From Spirodela intermedia (lineage: Eukaryota > Streptophyta > Magnoliopsida > Alismatales > Araceae), in the NCBI GenBank assembly GCA_902729315.2, contig LR746279.1:1440001-1504000 (forward strand): DNA of 64,000 nucleotides. Direction: 5' to 3'. Each line of letters opens with the position of its first letter. Position 1 is the stretch's first letter. The notes beneath the pieces are model-generated. The model did no database searches. It was not told the origin of the DNA and saw only the letters and a list, made by a program, of their open reading frames with translations. This document shows positions 34,108-44,701 of this stretch, one piece after another. A program made the translations under genes and the position numbers.

Positions 34108-37100
34108 ATGTTCTACTCGCACCAGCTCCTCGCGAGGAAGGCGCCTCTCGGGCAGATATGGTGACTTCTCTGCCCTTGCTGCGTTCTTCGATCGATCTAC
34201 TGAAAGTATCCTAGGGGAGATGAAGATGACGGCGGGGTTTCAGGATGGCGGCGACGATGCACGCGAGGATAAATCGTAGGAAGCTAAGCAAGCTCAATAT
34301 CATCAAGATTTGGTGAGCTCCACCCTCACACTGCTGCTCTGCTTCGTCTCCTCTGTCCGTGTTCATATCTCTGCTTGTCTCTGTTGATGTTGTTTATGCT
34401 CCTCGTCTTGCTTCTGGCCTTTCGCAGTGAGGAGATACTGAACCCTTCCGTTCCGATGGCCCTCAGACTCTCCGGAATACTCATGGGTGAGATGGCCTCT
34501 CTCTCTCTCTCTCTCTCTCGTTTGCATCATTCCACTTGAACTGTCTCTTCTCTCTTCTACTATCTCAGGAGGCGTAGTGATTGTTTACGAGAGGAAGGTT
34601 AAGCTTCTCTACGGTTCGCTTCCGCTAAGCTTCACACTCAAGTTTTACAACCTGATCCGAGAATTGCAGTTACTAACGCGATTTTCTTCGTGCTGTTGTC
34701 CGCAGATGACGTCTCGCGTCTTCTGGTGAATCTCCTAGGCAGCCAGCCCCGCTCAGTTCTTAGATGTTTCAATTCCGTTGCAATTTTTTGTTCCGCTGCT
34801 TTCTCGTAGCTCCGTTGTTTTCGCTAGCATTCATCTCTTTCTCCACTCAGAACTGTTCTTAGAGCTGCTAATTCCTCAGGTGGAGATCAACGAAGCATGG
34901 AAGGTGAAGTCCGTCTCAGATCCCACCGTCCTCCCCAGGGGGAAAACCCAAGCTAGGTACCTTCCAAACCACATTCCCCCATCAGATTTCCATGTTTCGA
35001 TCCATCCACACAATTGAGGAACGCCGGAAACGGTACCTCCATGCCTTGCAACGATCTACCGGAAACATCCGGAAATGCGGGGGACTCCGTAGTCGGCTCG
35101 ATCGACGTGATCCTCTCGCAATGTATCGGTGATTCTGCTCTAGGGTGGAGTGGAATTAGCAGTCTGCCGATCGACGCCGCAGACGGTGCTCTGCGTTTCT
35201 CCTCCCTCGACCTTGGTCCTCCTTGAGCGCGGCATCATCGCCCATGGAGATTTGATGGCGACGCTCTCGCTCGCAGGTACGAGGCCGTTACGCTGCCAGA
35301 CAACGACGACTTGGAAATCGAGCGCTCCATGTCCTTCGCGACGGAGGGATTCCCCCAGAAGGGTTTTCGCATGGTATTTATATTTGCTACTTGTCCGATC
35401 CATTCAAAGGGGAAAACTCCACCGAAAACTCAGTACTTTCTATATATCCTCTCTCAGTTCATGAAATGAACGGCTGTGATTTCTTTACTAAATTGGTAGG
35501 ATCGTAGATATCCGCTTCCACGTGTCATAATCAGGAGCATCCACGTGGTATATTGGATGGAACTCACGAGGTTGGATGCCTAACAATATTTATATCCACT
35601 TCGAATGCAGCAACTGGACGACTTGGAAGAACATTACATCAACGTCGACCCTGGCGATGGCGGTTCTTCCGAGCAGCTCCACCAAGGTCACTCGACGCGT
35701 CAAATTTGGAAGAATTGTTCGATCAAAGAACGCTTCGTTATCGACTAACCTAGATCATTTTTTTTTTCTCTGAATCTTGCAGCTGATGCAGCGAACATCA
35801 CCTTGCTTGACGATCTCGATTCATTGTACGAGCAGGGGGATGTTCACAGGAGATTCGAGAGGTGATCTAGGAATCTTTGTGTAATTTCTGAGGCTAGAGA
35901 CAGTTTATTCATGATCCAGATCACTGCTCTGCTCTCCGCACCTCGACAGGTTCGATATCGAAGGAGATGACGATACACAGATCAGCATTACTCCGATGGA
36001 CGAGAGAACAGCGGATCCGACCACCCTCCGAAGTTACTCCCCGCCGTCTGCGCATCCCTCAGGAGGAGCTGATGGAACAGGGGATCACTGCGTGGAAGAG
36101 CCGGGAAATCTCCCTGCGGAGGGACGGCAGACCGGACAGCGCGAAATCGAGTCTCCGGGGGTAGCGCAAACCTCTTAGTTTTACCTCTTTGGAAGTTGAT
36201 TGATAGAGCACAGAAAGTGAGGAAGCTTCTCCAGGTTTAACTCGTAGCTTTGTAACAGTCCCGTGAAGATCCAAACAAGCGTCGGCCAGCCAAGCGGAAG
36301 GAGAGGTCTCAATTTCCTCGACTCGCCATGGATAATGGCCTTCTCATCATTCAAGCGGATACCTACCAGACCTGGCTCCATGATACGTCCGACATCCTCT
36401 CGAAGAGGCCGAGGCAGACGAAGGTTTCTCGCACTAAACCCATACCTCCTGGGTGTTAATCGTCCTACTATTTTGTCATCTTGCTCTTTTTCCACTCATC
36501 CGTGTGATTAACATAATCTTGCAGCAGAATAATCCCATTGCTTCGATGAAGATAAGCAACCTCATGGATCTCCCTCCCGTGGCTCTCATGTCAGGTTTAG
36601 ATAAAACTACTCGTCAAATACATTACCCTGAGCCGCTTCTGAGTCTGTGGAAGAGATGCTCAGAGGATGAGAAGAATTCCCCTCGTAGCAGATCTCCAGG
36701 TATACGAATTTTCCCAACTGTGATACCTTCTTTGACTCAAATACGAAGAGCTAAGAGGAAAGAGTATACAACCCTTTTTTTCGTGGTTCAGAGGGAGGAC
36801 CACCACACAGGCCAGGAGATACACCGTCACACTCGAGAACGGGAGGATTAGTTTCTCAGGATGTTGTTAGATCTGTTTACCCCTTATTATTGTAAGAAAT
36901 CTCTTGCTATCGGGAAAATGGGATTTTCTTACATCTGATTCTTCTATGCGAAGGGTTTCGAGGATCTTGGCAACGAAACGGGGTCTCGGACATTCGATGC
37001 CTCCATTGAGAAACTGAGAGCCAACCTGGGGAATATGGACTTCCAAGGAGTTGGGGAGACGCTTGCAACGGATGTGTTTGCCACTCCAGGCAGCCCTGGT

Positions 37101-39249
37101 AAAAATAAACCTACATTTTCTACGCGCAGTTCCCAGAGTTGGTGATATTGATGTAAAACAACGAGGGACGTTGACTTTGACTCTGCAGGACCGAGTGCTA
37201 GATCTGCCCCAGGCTCTGGTTCAAGGCACAGTTTTCTTCCCCTGGAACCAGAAATCCGACTTGCTTCTGGAAGGTCAGTAAAGATTTAGGATTTCTTTTG
37301 GCAAAGATTATTTTATAAAGCTATAATAACATCAGAGTAAAACCAAATATTTCATTGTACATACTAATTCGGGGTGTAAATAGCAGCATAGACCCTCGAG
37401 TCTAATATGTTATAATTTTGGATCTCAAGATATTCTATCGTGAAAAATATGATCTTGCCTGTTCAGTGCAGAACTTAAATATGAGTTGACTTTGGAACAG
37501 AGAATTTGTTTTCTCATCGCGTGGGATCTCAAAATCTTCGACAGAGCAGATCTTACTTCTCTCTCTCACTCTCTCTGTAAGGCGAAGCCGTTACAATAGA
37601 TTCACACGGGGGTCCGTCTTCGAAGCAAAATCTTGGGCTTTTCTGTCGGCTTTTACAGTGGATGTGGGTCTTTTAAACGTCGTGGTGGCTTTCAGCTGGG
37701 CTTGGCATGGTAGAGATCAAGCCTGGCTCCTTGACCCATCGACTGATTAATTTTTTCATAAATAGAAATATGAACACACCGAACATTTAAATTTTTCTCT
37801 TATATATTTACTTTTTCGAGAAAGTTCCATTGTATGGATCTAGAAGCATTTTGAACAACGGTGGGATTTCAGTCGATTTTACTTTATTTGGTGGCCTTGT
37901 TTGGAAAAATTAGTTGAAAAGCTAGCTTGGGTTGTTTAATAAAGCTTAAATTATACTTGCAGCAGATCAAAGAAGAGGCATCACTCATCTTCCAATAACA
38001 GCTTGAGAAGTCTTGATCCAGTTGAAGAAGATGCGCCCTTCGGGGCAGACATGGGGGACATCAAGCTCCGGAAGGTCTCTGAGAAAGGTCTAACCCCTGA
38101 TTTCGGTACGTAGCAGTCTAGCCGTTGACTTGAATTCCTCTGTTAAATCCATAAATAATAACAGCCACATAATGTAATATTTTCGAGAAATATTTTGCTT
38201 CTTACGGAGCTAGCAATTTGACAAAAAGCATATGATTTCCGAGGTCAACGCGTTAAGATGCCTTCCATGAATCATATAACGCGACCAGCCCCAACCTGTA
38301 GCAATTAATGATAACATAGTGCCATCTAGAGCTGTTGAAGGGTAAGCTCGAGACTCCCCTGGCCCGACTCAATTTCTTCAAGCACACAAAGAAGACTAAG
38401 CCTGACCTAGCCTCTCTCTCTCTCTCTCTCTTGGAGAGGTGGATTTCAAAAGGGGGTCCGGCCCAGAGGCCATTATCTGGGCTTGGGTCTATCTCAGTCA
38501 TTGATATACCGTTGAGCATCCTGACTTGTCCTTTACTTTAGATTTCAACAGCCCGGAGCTCCTGGAGGAAACTGCACCCGCACAGACCCCACAGCCAGCG
38601 ATCTCCGAGCCCACCGTGGACAAAGTCACCGAATCTATCCGAACGTGAGTTACGAATCATTATCTCCACGCTTTTACCATCTCGCGGCATTCCTCTTGGT
38701 GAGCATCAAATCCCACATTTCTCTCTCTCTCTCTCCCTCTCTTTCCCATTTTGATGTGCAGGCACCTCAAGACACATTTTGAGACGCCCGGAGCTCCCCA
38801 GTTTGAGTCGCTGAACATGCTGGCGTTGGGGATGAACAGGAAGAAAGCTTCTCAGCTTTTCTACCAGACTTGCGGTACCCTCTCTCTCTCTCTCTCTCTA
38901 TCTCCCGGAGTTTTTACTAGCTTTCGTCCTTATCTGTTATGGAAGAAAATGCCTGACTCTGCCTGGCCAAAATCTTCTTCTGGGTCTAAACTCTCTCTCT
39001 CTAGGAACAAGTGGGAAAAAACGGGCCGCGTCTGGCCCGAGAGGCAGTGGTGCCAAAGGGCCGGGCTCGGAGAGTAGGCGATGGGCCCATTTGTGTGGTC
39101 CATGTCACTCTGTGGGCCACCACCGGCCGCATCCTCTAACGGTATCCTCTCCTCTCCTCTCCACAGTTCTTGCTACCTGCGACTTCGTGAAGGTCGAGCA
39201 GGAGGTTCCTTACGGCGACATCGCCATCTCGAGGGGCGCCAAGATGTGA
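34108..39249 (+). CDS. REC8: Meiotic cohesin alpha-kleisin REC8/SYN1
   Basis: Nineteen exons: 34108-34160, 34244-34312, 34428-34486, 34569-34613, 34706-34725, 34880-34956, 35277-35373, 35611-35686, 35783-35861, 35950-36160, 36259-36423, 36525-36699, 36792-~36870, 36954-37098, 37189-37273, 37966-38105, 38542-38644, 38762-38874, 39167-39249. About 625 residues. The N-terminus MFYSHQLLARKAPLGQIWMA and EEILNPSVPMALRLSGILMG with VVIVYERKVKLLY is the SMC3-binding kleisin domain. The middle is acidic and variable (FDIEGDDDTQI, TYQTWLHDTSDIL). The last exons form the winged helix that binds SMC1 (THLKTHFETPGAPQFESLNM ... VPYGDIAISRGAKM). REC8 replaces RAD21 in meiosis and holds sister chromatids until separase cuts it. 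Features match Arabidopsis SYN1/DIF1 rather than SYN2-4. The 3' end of exon 13 is uncertain: no strong donor keeps the phase. Confidence 0.93.
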
Positions 39250-39567
39250 AGAACGACGATCACGACGATCTTATCTCTCTTCTCCGTATTATTTACCTTC
39301 GCATATTGCTCTGGCCTACGCCGAAGATCCAAAACCGCTGGTCATTCCCTTTTAAAGAAAATATCTACAGATATTTCGACGCGAAAGTGAAATCCTCCTC
39401 CCCCCTCTCTGTCTCTCTCTATCTCTTATTTTCTCAAATGGGTATGATCGGCTCAGATTTCCAGGTTTTTGGGAGACAAGCATGGAACAACGAACAGGTA
39501 AAAGCATAATATATTATAACATCAAGAACCCTAGGTTTTACCTTCCTGAGGGTACTAACACTTTCTG
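39250..39567. other. Convergent 3' flank of REC8 and small heat-shock protein gene
   Basis: This stretch of 318 bp is probably 3' untranslated sequence of REC8 and of the converging sHSP gene. A CT-rich run lies at 39392-39425. Nothing else is visible. Confidence 0.4.
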
Positions 39568-40101
39568 TCATATCTGTCGCAGAGCTTCGTTGTAGAGGAC
39601 CGACTCACTTTGTCTCCTCGCCTCATCATCCCCTTCCTTGACCGGGGGCCTCTGCACCTCCCTCCTGGGGATGGTTATGATCAGAACCCCCTTTCTTACG
39701 GTGGCGTGCATCAGATCTTCCTCAGCGTCGTCAGGCAGCGGGATCCGGCGGCGGAACCTGCGGACGCTGTTCTCGGCATCGCCCCATCTCCGGTCCTTCC
39801 CGGTAAGCACCGTCCTGTGCTCCCCCCACACTTGAAGGATCCCTTCCTCCGCCTCCACCTTGAGCTTCACCTCCTCTTCGCTCAGTCCCCGCAGATCGGC
39901 CTTCAAGATGTGGTTCTCCGCCGTTTCCTCAGATCTGATTCGAGCGTCGGCGAACGCCGGCCGCCGCGGGGCCCTCTGCGAGGGGGAGAAGAGCGAGGAG
40001 CCGATGGAGAAGCCATCGAGCATGCTCCACGCGCTGGGGGACGAGAGGCAGGCAACGTCCTCCCTCCCGCTGCGGCCGAACAAGCTCTGGATCACCGGCA
40101 T
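39568..40101 (-). CDS. Divergent class I-like small heat-shock protein (Hsp20), intact frame
   Basis: An uninterrupted frame gives 177 residues from the Met in MPVIQSLFGRSGRED, which aligns with the usual class I start MSLIP-FFG; an earlier ATG at 40128 adds nine residues without similarity. The alpha-crystallin domain runs from about residue 60 (ENHILKADLRGLSEEEVKLK) through EEGILQVWGEHR and RRFRRRIPLPDDAEEDLMHA to the conserved GVLIITIPR. It is diverged: the usual DWKET is RSEET, and the segment between strands is altered. The C-terminal I-x-I anchor, normally within IEISG, is absent, replaced by a charged tail ending YNEALRQI. sHSPs hold unfolding proteins in the cytosol. Loss of I-x-I could change its oligomer state. 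A perfect heat-shock element lies 90 bp upstream. Confidence 0.85.
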   Translation of the reverse strand: MPVIQSLFGRSGREDVACLSSPSAWSMLDGFSIGSSLFSPSQRAPRRPAFADARIRSEETAENHILKADLRGLSEEEVKLKVEAEEGILQVWGEHRTVLTGKDRRWGDAENSVRRFRRRIPLPDDAEEDLMHATVRKGVLIITIPRREVQRPPVKEGDDEARRQSESVLYNEALRQI

Positions 40102-40190
40102 CTCTCTCCCGCAGATCTTCTTCCACAACTCTCGCGGCCTCTGTGCAGGTAAGAACTCTTATCCTCTTTTCTCTCACTTCTGCTGTTGCT

Positions 40191-40200
40191 AGAACGTTCT
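40191..40200 (-). promoter_or_regulatory. Heat-shock element AGAACGTTCT
   Basis: The 10-bp palindrome contains nGAAnnTTCn, the binding unit of heat-shock factors, 90 bp upstream of the sHSP start codon at 40101. The position and sequence fit a functional promoter element. Only two clear units are seen; most active elements have three or more. Confidence 0.65.
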
Positions 40201-40799
40201 GGGGGGTCATGTAAGTGCCACATCTCGCAACGTGATACGCGATGGGATCCATCGATGGTGACGGCCACTTTCAGGGCAAAAAAAGAAAAGAAAGGAAGTT
40301 GGTAACATAAAAAACTAGTCGGTCTTATTTTTATGAATATACTTTTTAAATTAATAATCTGCTTTTGCTTCTTCAAGGTTTTACAGCCAAAGATTTCTGG
40401 GACGAGAAGCGAATATCCTTCTCAGGGATGAAACTCATAGATTCTGTGGGGTCCACTAAGTCGACTGAAACCGGAGGATCGGACTCCGAGAATGGTGGAA
40501 AAGGGCACGAGATATTTATTTCTTCGAAGAACTCAACGAAAAAAATATATTAATCACTTAAATTGGAATAAAATAAATTAGAATGAGAAATAAATAGAGG
40601 CTGGAGGGTTTGAACTTCTCCAGGTTCCCCAAGTCACTTTTGTCTCATGATCTGGCCTAAGAGAGAGGAGGTTATACGCTTTCTGAGGAGATTAAGAGAT
40701 CTCGATGAGAGGTGAGGGGCAAGTTCGTGCTAAGTTCGTGCACGGATCAAGCGGATGTTGGGCGAAAGCAACACAACTTGAAACGCGGAGATCTCTGGA
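40201..40799. other. Spacer between two small heat-shock protein loci
   Basis: Bases 40201-40380 continue the upstream flank of the intact sHSP gene. Bases 40380-40799 contain only short frames without recognised similarity, and sequence shortly before 40800 is the 3' flank of the broken copy. Confidence 0.35.
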
Positions 40800-41380
40800 T
40801 TAGATGGCTTGCTTCTTTGTACACAAGGCGTCGGGGTAGAGAGAGCGGAGAAGATTAGTCGACCAGTGGGACCGAGTGCGTGAAGTCGGACCGCTGACCC
40901 CGCCGGAGATCTCGATGGTCTTGATCTTCGGCTTCTTCACCTGCTCCTTGGGGACGGTGACGATCAGAACGCCGTTCTCCATGGACTCCCTCACCAAATC
41001 CGCCTTGGCATTCTCGGGGAGCCGGAACCGTCTCAGGAACCCGCCGCTGGTCCTCTCCACGCGGTGCCATGTTTCGTTCTTCTCCTCCTCCTCCTCCTCC
41101 TCCTTGCTCCTCCGCCCGCTGATCTGCATAATGCGGCCATCCTCCACCTGCACCTTCACCTCCTCCTTCTTCACCCCAGGGAGATCCGCGGTGAAGACGT
41201 GAGCCTCAGGAGTCTCCTTCCAGTCCACGCGGGCCCTGGCAAAGGTATCGGAGTCCCATCCATGGAGTGGCCAGGAGAGTGAACTATTGTCGAAGGGGAA
41301 TACCTGGAAAGGATCCCAGATGTCCAGAGAAAATGGACGCTGCTGCTGCGGTCGCCGAAGAAGGCCGGGATCAGCGACAT
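40800..41380 (-). pseudogene. Class I small heat-shock protein, frameshifted and stop-lost
   Basis: The start [15 protein letters not shown] at 41380 is a textbook class I sHSP N-terminus, but the frame then slips. The following [36 protein letters not shown] and the rest of the alpha-crystallin domain ([11 protein letters not shown]-like [32 protein letters not shown], then IKTIEISG) continue in another frame. Loss of about 7 bp where VFDPF is expected explains the slip. After IEISG the usual stop is GGG, so the frame runs on for 33 unrelated residues. Class I sHSPs have no introns, so splicing is an unlikely rescue. A protein could only be made from an internal start. An assembly error is the other explanation. 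Confidence 0.8.
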
Positions 41381-41553
41381 CTACTCGCGGGAATCGTAAG
41401 AAGACGGTGGAAAGTCGCGACGATTCGCTAGCGCCTGACGTCTCGAATGATCCAGCTAATGTGGCTTGCAGGTAATCACTCAGAGATGGGAGGAGGAGAT
41501 ACCTTTTGTAGAGACAGTTAGACCGCTCCTATGAAATGGCGGGAATATTGTAG

Positions 41554-42027
41554 AGCACCAACGTCTTCGATCCGTTCTCTCTGGATGTTTGGGATCCTCT
41601 CCAGGGATTCCCCTTCGGCAACGGCAACAGTAGCAGCGACAGCAACTCCCTCTCCGTCCGCCGCGTGTGGGACCCCGAGACCTCCGTCTTCGCCGGCACC
41701 CACGTCGACTGGAAGGAGACTCCGGATGCACACATCTTCACCGCCGACCTCCCGGGGGTTAAGAGGGAGGAGGTGAAGGTGGAGGTGGAGGAAGGTCGCA
41801 TCCTTCGGATCAGCGGCCAGAGGAGCAAGGAGAAGGAGGACAAGAACGAAACGTGGCACCGCGTGGAGAGGAGCAGCGGGGGGTTCCTGAGACGGTTCCG
41901 GCTCCCGGAGAATGCCAAGGCGGATCTGGTGCTGGCGTCCATGGAGAACGGGGTGCTGACCGTGACCATCCGCAAGGTGGAAGGGAAGAAGCCGGAAGTC
42001 GTCAAGGCAATCGAGATCTCAGGCTGA
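41554..42027 (+). pseudogene. Class I small heat-shock protein lacking its start
   Basis: From 41554 an open frame runs [19 protein letters not shown], then [66 protein letters not shown] and ends [12 protein letters not shown]...KAIEISG with a normal TGA at 42025. The conserved beginning (MSLIP-FFGRR) is missing: a TAG at 41551 lies immediately before the first conserved codon, and no ATG is in frame upstream. The ATG at 41531 is in another frame. Thus the body of the gene is fully conserved and only the first 10-15 codons are gone, giving either a very recent pseudogene or a sequence error. It stands head-to-head with the copy at 40800-41380, 150 bp apart, and the two are close relatives. 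Confidence 0.75.
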
Positions 42028-43437
42028 GTCAGAGGTCCTGCTTCATGCTCTATGCACTTCCCTTCGGGGTTCAACACTGCTCGGTAGCTCCCTCCTGATT
42101 CTGTCAAATCTACAGTTCCTGCGAATTGACGAGTGAAGGACTCCCTTCTACGAACTCAGGCATTGTGTGAATACGAATAATAAAGCAGCATATTCGAGAT
42201 CTCAGCGCATTCATCTCCCATTCCCTTTTGTTCTCGCCCGGTTCTTCCTGTTCGAAAGTTGATTCGCTGCTAATCTCTCTCTCTGCGGAATCTGAGAAAC
42301 TTTTACCTCTTCTATCTCCAGTAGGACATCGTAACCACGTGCTCCGACGCGCTGGGCCATCGGGAGAGGGTACTAGCATGGAATTCACGTTCACCTCCGT
42401 CACAAGTCCGTTCCGGGCAGCAAGACACAGGTATTTGAATTTTCAATAATCAAGACCGACTGCCGGATGTACTTACTCCACATTATGCTATTAAACATTC
42501 GGTTCGGCTCAGCCGATCGCCATCTCCTTACATTTTCTGTTAGTAGACAGAGACCTTTTCCCCCTTTTTCAAGAACCGCGACGCCAACTTCGATGAACTC
42601 TGATGCCAACGTAGAGACCTCGAGGCTGTTTAGAGATGTGCCAAATGAGGATTAAAACGGAGAAGGCGCGAAATCCAAGCATGGCGGTTAATCAGGAATC
42701 CACGTAGAGGAATGCACAAAAATGTAAATATTTTAATTTCATATTCTTCAGGGCCTTCATTCTCCGCACCCTCTAAAATGCGCTAAATTTGATTTCTCCA
42801 TTAATATTAATTCCTTCTAGTAATTTTATACTCGTTTGTAAAAGACGATAATACCCTCCTTATTGACTTCGGGAGATAGTGTTAGCTCTCAGCTTAATAT
42901 CGAGGAGGAACGGTCCTGAAATTATATGATAGGTACCCGAAATAAACCGTGGGTAATTTTTTTCATTTATGGAATATTAAAAATGCGCAATTGTAAAATA
43001 AAATCATTTATATTAGACTCAAAAAATACTTTCTAAATGTTTAATCTCGCTAGCATCATTTAAGCGTACACATTTCATTTTCTATGTGCACCGAAAATAG
43101 ATTCCATAAGATACGTAAATTATAATGTATCATCTTTCTGATAAAGCATCACTCATTTATTCCAATAAACATGTAAATTATGCTGATCAAATGAGCTTAT
43201 TTTATATATTTCGAGATCATGTGCTGATTTTATCTTACTTTCTGCGTTCGAAAATGTTAAATGATTATTTCGAAATTTTCACATCACCTTATTGTAGTTT
43301 AGAGAGAGAGAGAGAGAGAGATTGATGCCGTTGCTCTTCAACATGGGTTGGAGGGTGCTTTTGACCATTCACATGTGTATGTTTAACCTGGAAAATAAGA
43401 AAATTTTAGGGATTTATCGGACTCATTAAAATGGAGG
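42028..43437. other. Spacer downstream of the sHSP cluster
   Basis: Bases 42028-42660 are mid-GC and include the 3' flank of the sHSP copy; several short open frames show no recognisable family. Bases 42700-43300 are AT-rich and empty, ending in a GA tract at 43302-43320. Confidence 0.35.
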
Positions 43438-44020
43438 CTTCATCAATAGCTTCACGCATTTTAGGAACTTAAAACCGGGGATCAATTCACTGAATAATTT
43501 TATTATTTTTTCAAATCCTGATCTACGTGGGAATCCTAATCTTCAGAAGCTTAATATCATTAAACCCTACCTCTAATTCCGATCCAGCTTTATCAATATC
43601 TTCTTTAATTCCTATGAACTTAAGACCGGCGACTAATGGACCAAATACTTTTTTTTTTTCAAATTATGATCTTGTGGGAATCTTAATATTCAAAAGTTTA
43701 AGATTACTAAACCCTAATTCTAATTCCGATCCAGCTTCATCAATATCTTCTCTAATTCCTATGAACTTAAAACCGGGGATTAATTAACTAAATAATTTTA
43801 TTATTTTTTTAAAATTATGATCTATGTGGGAATTCTAATATTCAAAAGGATAAGATTATTAAACCCTAACTCTAATTCCGATCCAGCTTCATCAATACCT
43901 TCTCAAATTCCTAGGAACATCACCGGGGATTATTGCACTAATTAATATATATTTTCAAATCATGATCTATGTGGGAATGCTAATCTTTAGAACCTTAATA
44001 TTATTAAACCCTGATTCTTA
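43438..44020 (+). repeat. Tandem array, four ~150-bp units
   Basis: Units begin 'cttcatcaatagcttc' at 43438, 'ctttatcaatatcttc' at 43588, 'cttcatcaatatcttc' at 43735 and 'cttcatcaataccttc' at 43887. Each continues with 'taattcctatgaactta', 'accggggat', a T-rich stretch, 'atgatctatgtgggaat', 'ctaatattcaaaag', 'attaaaccctaa' and 'ctaattccgatccag'. Spacing is 150, 147 and 152 bp. The last unit is shortened and diverges at 44010-44020. The array has no coding frame and looks like a small satellite-type expansion. Confidence 0.9.
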
Positions 44021-44627
44021 TTCGGATCGGGTCTTTAGTGCTAAGGCTATTTGTTTTGATCTTACAGGGCCAGAGGGGAGCATCATGGGGCTGCACTAGT
44101 CTCGGGGAGGTGTGGCGGCCCGTGGAAGGAGCCCGCTTGGAAGCGCCTGGAGAGCTTCCGGTTCACCCCCTTCGCCGCCGTCTCCCGCCGCCCGCCTCTG
44201 AGCCCCTCTCCAAGGCCCCCTATCTCGCTCGACTCCTCTCCCTCCTCCGCGTTCTTTCAGAATCTGACCATCGAGCTCTTGCCCTAGTGAACATTTTCTC
44301 CTCTCGTGTTCTCTCTCCCTTTGGATTCTCTCAGCTTCTGATCTCTTTCTTCCCCTTCTCTCTCTCTACCTCTTCCTCCCCCTTCACTTCCAGCCTCTGA
44401 TAACCGAAGTAACCTTCTTCCCTGTTATCTTAATTTAATTTCCTGTCTGAATCCCCCATCCCCCCCGCCCCCACCATTTTTCTGTTTCTCTCTCTCTCTC
44501 TCTTTCTGCTCCTGTTCATTCCTCATTTCTCTGCTCCGAGATTGAGTCGGTTGAACAAAACCGACTCAATTTGATCCGCAACCGGAGCTGCTCTAGGCGC
44601 ATAAAAGAAATAAAGTAGCCCATTGCT

Positions 44628-44676
<49 letters not shown>

Positions 44677-44701
44677 GCGCAGCAAATCTCTTAGCTTGCT
44701 C
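44021..44701. promoter_or_regulatory. Cactin promoter/leader region with an exon-like open stretch
   Basis: Between the tandem array and the cactin ATG the sequence becomes GC-rich. From 44068, just after a perfect 3' splice-site context (ttgttttgatcttacag), a frame reads for about 70 codons (HHGAALVSGRCGGPWKEPAW ... FFQNLTIELLP) to TAG at 44286. I do not recognise it. It could be leader sequence, an orphan exon or a captured gene fragment. Further CT tracts lie at 44487-44503 and 44631-44674, the latter 28 bp before the cactin start. Confidence 0.35.
44631..44674 (+). repeat. (CT)22 microsatellite in the cactin leader
   Basis: A pure CT run ends 28 bp upstream of the cactin ATG. CT-rich leaders near transcription starts are common in plants and may act as core promoter or translational elements. 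Confidence 0.9.

Noticed and set aside
39610-40152. 180-codon plus-strand frame opposite the intact sHSP gene
   Set aside because: Antisense shadow; the minus strand encodes a recognisable alpha-crystallin domain with a promoter element on the correct side.
40380-40552. Short plus-strand frame upstream of the sHSP gene (AKDFWDEKRISFSGMKLI...)
   Set aside because: It has an acceptor-like site before it but no recognised family and no partner exon; too weak to call.
41531-41776. ATG at 41531 as start of the right-hand sHSP copy
   Set aside because: It opens a different frame from the alpha-crystallin domain, and its translation has no sHSP similarity.
43438-44020. CRISPR-like array
   Set aside because: Units are about 150 bp and contiguous with no short repeat/unique spacer structure; the genome is a plant nuclear genome.
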